In this document: piece by piece, positions 6,305 through 10,280 of the stretch
How positions within the stretch are numbered: the stretch's first letter is position 1
Layout: every line of letters begins with the position of its first letter
Assembly (NCBI GenBank): GCA_024640585.1
Contig: JAHEEQ010000033.1
Span: forward strand, 1 to 10,280
Length of the DNA: 10,280 bases
Source of the DNA: Micrococcales bacterium
GTDB lineage: Bacteria > Actinomycetota > Actinomycetes > S36-B12 > UBA5976
Reading direction: 5' to 3'
The notes under the pieces: model-generated
The model's input: only the letters and a program-made list of their open reading frames with translations
The model's database searches: none
What the model was told of the DNA's origin: nothing
Made by a program: the position numbers and the translations under genes

Positions 6305-6889
6305 TTACTCAACGTCATCTTCGAGTTCGAGCACATCTTCCCCGCCGATGGTTCCACCTGTGTACTGGTATTCATCCTGGTCGGCAGCGTCAATGTAGTC
6401 GTTGATATCCCAAACAGTTGCGTCTAGAACTTCTTCGTTTACAACTTTCTTACCTTGGGCGCGAAGTTCGGACATGCGGCTGAGTACTGCTCGAACAAAG
6501 ACGAATGCATTTGTTTTGCTTTCTTCTTCAGAAGCGGTGCCGCGATCGCGGAATCCAATTTCATACAGGTAATTAATTGCAGTCCAGACATCATCAGCTC
6601 CATGATTGTCTAGCAAAACATTTAAGTCGTTCATCTGGTCACGTTCGATGCCGTGGAAACTCAACAAATCAACAATCTTCGCGATGTCTTTTTCGTTGTT
6701 TAGCTTTGGCTTATCTTCAATCAGGCGGCCAAGTGCAATTTGCTTAAACCGGTCGAGTGGATAGCGCTCATCAACATAGTCTGGAAGATTTGAAATGACC
6801 TTTTCAAGGTCGCCACCAACTCGGCGCACGATGTCTGGAAGGTTCGCAGTTTCGGTGCTTTCGGATTTGTTGGTTTCGTTCTCGCTCAA
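6305..6889 (-). CDS. Acidic helical protein of unknown function, first gene of the J-protein operon
   Basis: A 194-residue protein starting at TTG (minus strand, 6887-6889). The start is supported by a strong Shine-Dalgarno, AGGAG (6895-6899), five bases upstream; there is no ATG nearby in frame. Residues 1-16 are a Ser/Thr/Glu/Asn-rich disordered tail. The core (17-165) is predicted helical: DIVRRVGGDLEKVISNLPDYV, RFKQIALGRLI, KDIAKIVDLLSFHGI, DDVWTAINYLYEIGF and FVFVRAVLSRMSELRAQGK. The end is strongly acidic (GGEDVLELEDDVE). No catalytic motif, signal peptide or membrane segment is seen and I do not recognise the family. It sits three bases ahead of the J-domain-like gene. Its promoter should lie in the 68-bp divergent spacer that carries the 17-bp palindrome. 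Confidence 0.78.
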   Translation of the reverse strand: MSENETNKSESTETANLPDIVRRVGGDLEKVISNLPDYVDERYPLDRFKQIALGRLIEDKPKLNNEKDIAKIVDLLSFHGIERDQMNDLNVLLDNHGADDVWTAINYLYEIGFRDRGTASEEESKTNAFVFVRAVLSRMSELRAQGKKVVNEEVLDATVWDINDYIDAADQDEYQYTGGTIGGEDVLELEDDVE

Positions 6890-6928
6890 AAGATCTCCTG
6901 CGTAGAATGCGCCACTTCAGAGCGCGTT

Positions 6929-6945
6929 TTGTGCGATTCGCACAA
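6929..6945. promoter_or_regulatory. 17-bp perfect palindrome in a divergent spacer, candidate operator
   Basis: TTGTGCGA-T-TCGCACAA is an 8+1+8 perfect palindrome in the 68-bp spacer between the divergent genes at 6305-6889 and 6958-7221. It ends next to the Shine-Dalgarno (GGGAG, 6946-6950) of the plus-strand gene. A TAGAAT hexamer at 6903-6908 could be a -10 for that gene, which would put the palindrome in the leader RNA as a hairpin; or it is a dimeric repressor site acting on both genes. It does not match the actinobacterial LexA box, and there is no T run to make it a terminator. Confidence 0.5.
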
Positions 6946-6957
6946 GGGAGATTGTAG

Positions 6958-7221
6958 ATGATTGTCACTATCGAATTCACCGAAGTTCTAGACCAATGCA
7001 AGCTCACAGCCGAGGCTTTTGAAGAGCCTTTGGCTCAAGTCTTGCTCGAATACGCTCCAAGCATCATCGGCGCTCATCAGGAGTCGGTCACTCTCCGCGT
7101 TCCTAAATCAGAAGTTGGAAAGTCCTGGACCCCTGAATTGCACCGCATCACCAAGGAGCATCTAGATGCCATCCGTGATGAAATGGATGTTCCTTGCAAA
7201 CTGAAAGTTGTCACTTTCTAA
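6958..7221 (+). CDS. Small protein of unknown function (87 aa)
   Basis: A compact 87-residue soluble protein. The ATG has a good Shine-Dalgarno (GGGAG at 6946-6950, seven bases away). It appears alpha/beta: strand MIVTIEFTEV, helix AEAFEEPLAQVLLEYAPSII, strand ESVTLRVPKSEVG, helix ELHRITKEHLDAIRDEMD, and a final strand CKLKVVTF. It has two cysteines (14 and 80) and no metal-site spacing. There is no signal peptide or membrane helix. I do not recognise the family. It is divergent from the J-protein operon and ends 4 bp from the convergent membrane-protein gene. The good ribosome site and the close fit between neighbouring genes support a real gene. Confidence 0.75.
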   Translation: MIVTIEFTEVLDQCKLTAEAFEEPLAQVLLEYAPSIIGAHQESVTLRVPKSEVGKSWTPELHRITKEHLDAIRDEMDVPCKLKVVTF

Positions 7222-7225
7222 CTAT

Positions 7226-7594
7226 CTACGCGAACTGATTCACTAATGCTGAAATAAACATCAGCGCTAGTAATCCAAGTCCCCAAAAAGCTCCAACCCA
7301 ATATGCATAAACACCTGATTGGTGACCCGCTTCAACCGCCTTATGGCCGTATTTCCACATCACCCAAACTGGAAGTGCCTGAACAGCCATAAAGCAAAGA
7401 ACGCAGAGAAGTCCAAACCACATTGGTTCAGTTCCGGATCCTTCTTCATAATTCCAAAAGATGTATGGAATATGGGCAGCCGCAAATCCAATTATGAAGA
7501 ATATGGGAAATAGCAAAACCATTGCCCAAGCTACGTAGTGATAGTTGGATTCTTCAGAATGTTGTTGCTGAGGTGTTAATAGTGTCGTGTTCAT
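7226..7594 (-). CDS. Small three-TM membrane protein of unknown function
   Basis: A 122-residue integral membrane protein. A polar N-terminus (LLTPQQQHSEESNY) is followed by three hydrophobic segments at about 20-42, 58-80 and 95-117. Loops contain WNYEEGSGTEP between TM1 and TM2 and KYGHKAVEAGHQSG between TM2 and TM3. The basic second loop suggests it is cytoplasmic, which would put the N-terminus inside and the C-terminus outside. No catalytic or transport motif is visible and I do not recognise the family. The ATG is preceded by AAGGGGG five bases away (minus strand), and this ribosome site is partly inside an inverted repeat at 7603-7627. It lies downstream of argG by 74 bp with its own possible promoter. 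Confidence 0.8.
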   Translation of the reverse strand: MNTTLLTPQQQHSEESNYHYVAWAMVLLFPIFFIIGFAAAHIPYIFWNYEEGSGTEPMWFGLLCVLCFMAVQALPVWVMWKYGHKAVEAGHQSGVYAYWVGAFWGLGLLALMFISALVNQFA

Positions 7595-7602
7595 GATTGC
7601 CC

Positions 7603-7627
7603 CCTTAGGTGGCTCGACACCTAAAGG
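7603..7627 (-). promoter_or_regulatory. Inverted repeat covering the ribosome site of the small membrane-protein gene
   Basis: Arms CCTTAGGTG (7603-7611) and CACCTAAAGG (7618-7627) pair with one bulged A around a six-base loop. On the minus strand the distal arm contains AAGG of the Shine-Dalgarno, so an RNA hairpin could mask it. A possible promoter (see the entry at 7625-7652) would start transcription near 7618, in which case the repeat straddles the start site and is better read as an operator. There is no T run for a terminator of argG. Confidence 0.42.
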
Positions 7628-7652
7628 TTACGCGCTATTAATTCGAGAACAA
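7625..7652 (-). promoter_or_regulatory. Possible promoter of the small membrane-protein gene
   Basis: The minus strand has TTGTTC (7647-7652), a 16-base spacer and TAACCT (7625-7630), fitting -35 and TANNNT -10 elements of an actinobacterial housekeeping sigma factor. It lies between the argG stop and the membrane-protein ATG and overlaps the inverted repeat at 7603-7627. Confidence 0.35.
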
Positions 7653-7668
7653 GTGGCTAAAGCCCTAT

Positions 7669-9012
<1,344 letters not shown>

Positions 9013-9051
9013 CCCAACAATCCAAAGGCAAATGAATCTGTTCCGCACTCA

Positions 9052-9057
9052 TAGGCT
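9052..9057 (+). promoter_or_regulatory. Candidate -10 element for leaderless P450 transcript
   Basis: TAGGCT fits TANNNT and ends six bases before the GTG start of the P450 gene. The only ribosome-site-like bases are the AGG inside it. No -35 element is recognised. Confidence 0.33.
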
Positions 9058-9063
9058 CAGGCT

Positions 9064-10280
9064 GTGGCAGTTAAGAAAGTAGCGCCTGGTCCTGATGCAT
9101 TGACCATGCTTAAGAATTTGTCGAGTATCCGAACTGATACCACCGGCTTCCTAATGGATATGCATGCCAATTACGGATCAATCGTTCAGTACCCCGTGCC
9201 AATTCCTGCATTTTCGATTAGCAACCCGGAGATGGTGGACTACGTACTTCGTTCTAACGCCAAAAATTTCGCAAAACAAACTTTGCAATATAAATCCCTA
9301 TCGATTGTGACAGGTGAAGGTTTACTGACAGCCGATGGGGAGATCTGGAAAGCCCATCGAAAGGTCCTACAGCCAGCTTTCCATCGCGCAATGCAAAGGC
9401 TTGTTATTGAATCGATTGAAAACTCCTACCAGGTATTAAAAGAAAAGTGGGAAGCAAATCCAGATGTAGAAATTGCAGCTGCAATGCAACACCTCACACT
9501 TGAAGTTGTAGGACGAGCACTTTTTGGAAAGTCACTAAGTGACGACAGCGAAGCGATTGCCTCCGCAACAATTTCAGCTCTCGATGTAGTCGTAGCAAAA
9601 GCCCAAATGCCATTACCAATTCCAAGTTGGATTCCAACTGCAAATCACAGAAAATTAAATCGCGCAATCAAGCAGCTTGATGCAGCGGTGGCACAGCTTT
9701 TGATCGCCCCGGATGTTCACCCAGATGCGTTCATTTCTCTCCTACGCGAAGCGCATCAAAGTGATCCAATTAAGTTTGATGTGAAAGCAGTACGCGACGA
9801 AATCGTCACTTTTATTGTGGCTGGGCACGAAACTGTTGCGAGTGCGATGGCTTGGATGTGGCAGTTGTTGAATCAGCATCCAGATGTTCTTACTAAGTGC
9901 ATCAGCGAAGTAAGAAGTGCTTCCAATCTAGATGAACTCAGTCAGGTTCCATATTTGCAATCTGTGTTTGCAGAAACCATGCGGCTTTATCCACCAGCTT
10001 GGCTAATAACTAGAAACACAATTGAGTCTGACACAATCGAAGGAATTGCGATTCCAGCAAATTCGTTAATCATTATGAGCCCGTACATGTTGCAACATCA
10101 AGGTAGTTGGGAAGATCCAGAACGATTCGATCCATCACGATTTTCTGATGCACAATCTCAGCTTGCTAGAAGCGAATATCTTCCATTCGGACTTGGCGCT
10201 CGCATGTGCATTGGAAGGGATATGGCTTTAGTTGAAGGTCCGCTTTTGATGGCGAGAATTCTTCGAGATTTCGATTTGCA
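9064..10280 (+). CDS. Cytochrome P450 (3' end outside the window)
   Basis: The frame is open from a GTG at 9064 to the window end (405 residues). The GTG is chosen because an in-frame TAG at 9052-9054 blocks any earlier start, and the peptide then begins with the usual KKVAPGPDALTML. P450 landmarks occur in order: the C-helix WKAHRK (Trp95, Arg99), I-helix oxygen-binding AGHET (253-257), K-helix ExxR ETMR (304-307), DPERFDPSRF (PERF), and the haem loop FGLGARMCIG (375-384) with Cys382 as axial ligand. No membrane anchor is present, so it is a soluble class. About 40-60 residues after the haem loop are missing. The I-helix and haem-loop patterns resemble bacterial relatives of CYP4/CYP102-type fatty-acid or terpenoid hydroxylases more than typical CYP105-like enzymes, but the substrate cannot be stated. 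No ferredoxin or reductase gene is in view. It is divergent from argG. Confidence 0.94.
   Translation, partial: MAVKKVAPGPDALTMLKNLSSIRTDTTGFLMDMHANYGSIVQYPVPIPAFSISNPEMVDYVLRSNAKNFAKQTLQYKSLSIVTGEGLLTADGEIWKAHRKVLQPAFHRAMQRLVIESIENSYQVLKEKWEANPDVEIAAAMQHLTLEVVGRALFGKSLSDDSEAIASATISALDVVVAKAQMPLPIPSWIPTANHRKLNRAIKQLDAAVAQLLIAPDVHPDAFISLLREAHQSDPIKFDVKAVRDEIVTFIVAGHETVASAMAWMWQLLNQHPDVLTKCISEVRSASNLDELSQVPYLQSVFAETMRLYPPAWLITRNTIESDTIEGIAIPANSLIIMSPYMLQHQGSWEDPERFDPSRFSDAQSQLARSEYLPFGLGARMCIGRDMALVEGPLLMARILRDFDL

Noticed and set aside
6929..6945. Palindrome as a rho-independent terminator or LexA box
   Set aside because: No T run follows on either strand at the right side, both flanking genes read away from it, and it does not match the GAAC-N4-GTTC core of the actinobacterial LexA site.

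Overview
The window looks like chromosomal DNA from a small-genome, moderate-GC actinobacterium. By eye the GC content is in the mid-40s, genes are packed tightly, and intergenic gaps are often only a few bases. Three things point to Actinobacteria: a group II truncated haemoglobin very close to mycobacterial GlbO, a gene order that from memory resembles the Mycobacterium tuberculosis Rv2470-Rv2478c region, and several genes with no Shine-Dalgarno that instead have a TANNNT-like hexamer just before the start codon. A freshwater planktonic lineage of the Nanopelagicales (acI) type would fit, but that is inference.

Bases 1-3907 hold a housekeeping block. It starts with the end of an MscS-type mechanosensitive channel gene, overlapped by one base by a glbO-type globin. 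Facing them on the minus strand is a series that reads, in transcription order: an SSB-like OB-fold protein, the translational throttle ABC-F ATPase EttA, a hotdog-fold acyl-CoA thioesterase overlapping ettA by one base, and a conserved actinobacterial protein of unknown function. The globin and the unknown gene meet tail to tail with 2 bp between them.

Bases 3908-4923 are more accessory. A 115-bp divergent spacer carries a perfect DnaA-box sequence over a possible promoter of the SSB-like gene. It is followed by a secreted protein with a short cysteine-bearing head, a seven-triplet collagen-like stretch and a beta-rich C-terminal domain resembling tail-fibre or adhesin domains. That gene ends in a strong terminator, and a tRNA-Arg(UCU) follows.

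Bases 4932-6957 carry a compact minus-strand operon of three genes: an acidic protein of unknown function starting at TTG, a J-domain-like protein with an HPD motif but no classical DnaJ C-terminal parts, and a DinB/YfiT-type four-helix protein. Upstream, a 17-bp perfect palindrome separates this operon from a divergent 87-codon gene of unknown function.

Bases 7226-10280 carry a three-TM small membrane protein with an inverted repeat at its start, a long-form argininosuccinate synthase (argG, E. coli-like) standing apart from other arginine genes, and a divergent cytochrome P450 gene that runs off the window. I see no CRISPR array, insertion sequence, integrase or known defence system. The least explained parts are the collagen-like secreted protein, the J-protein operon, and the palindromic regulatory sites.
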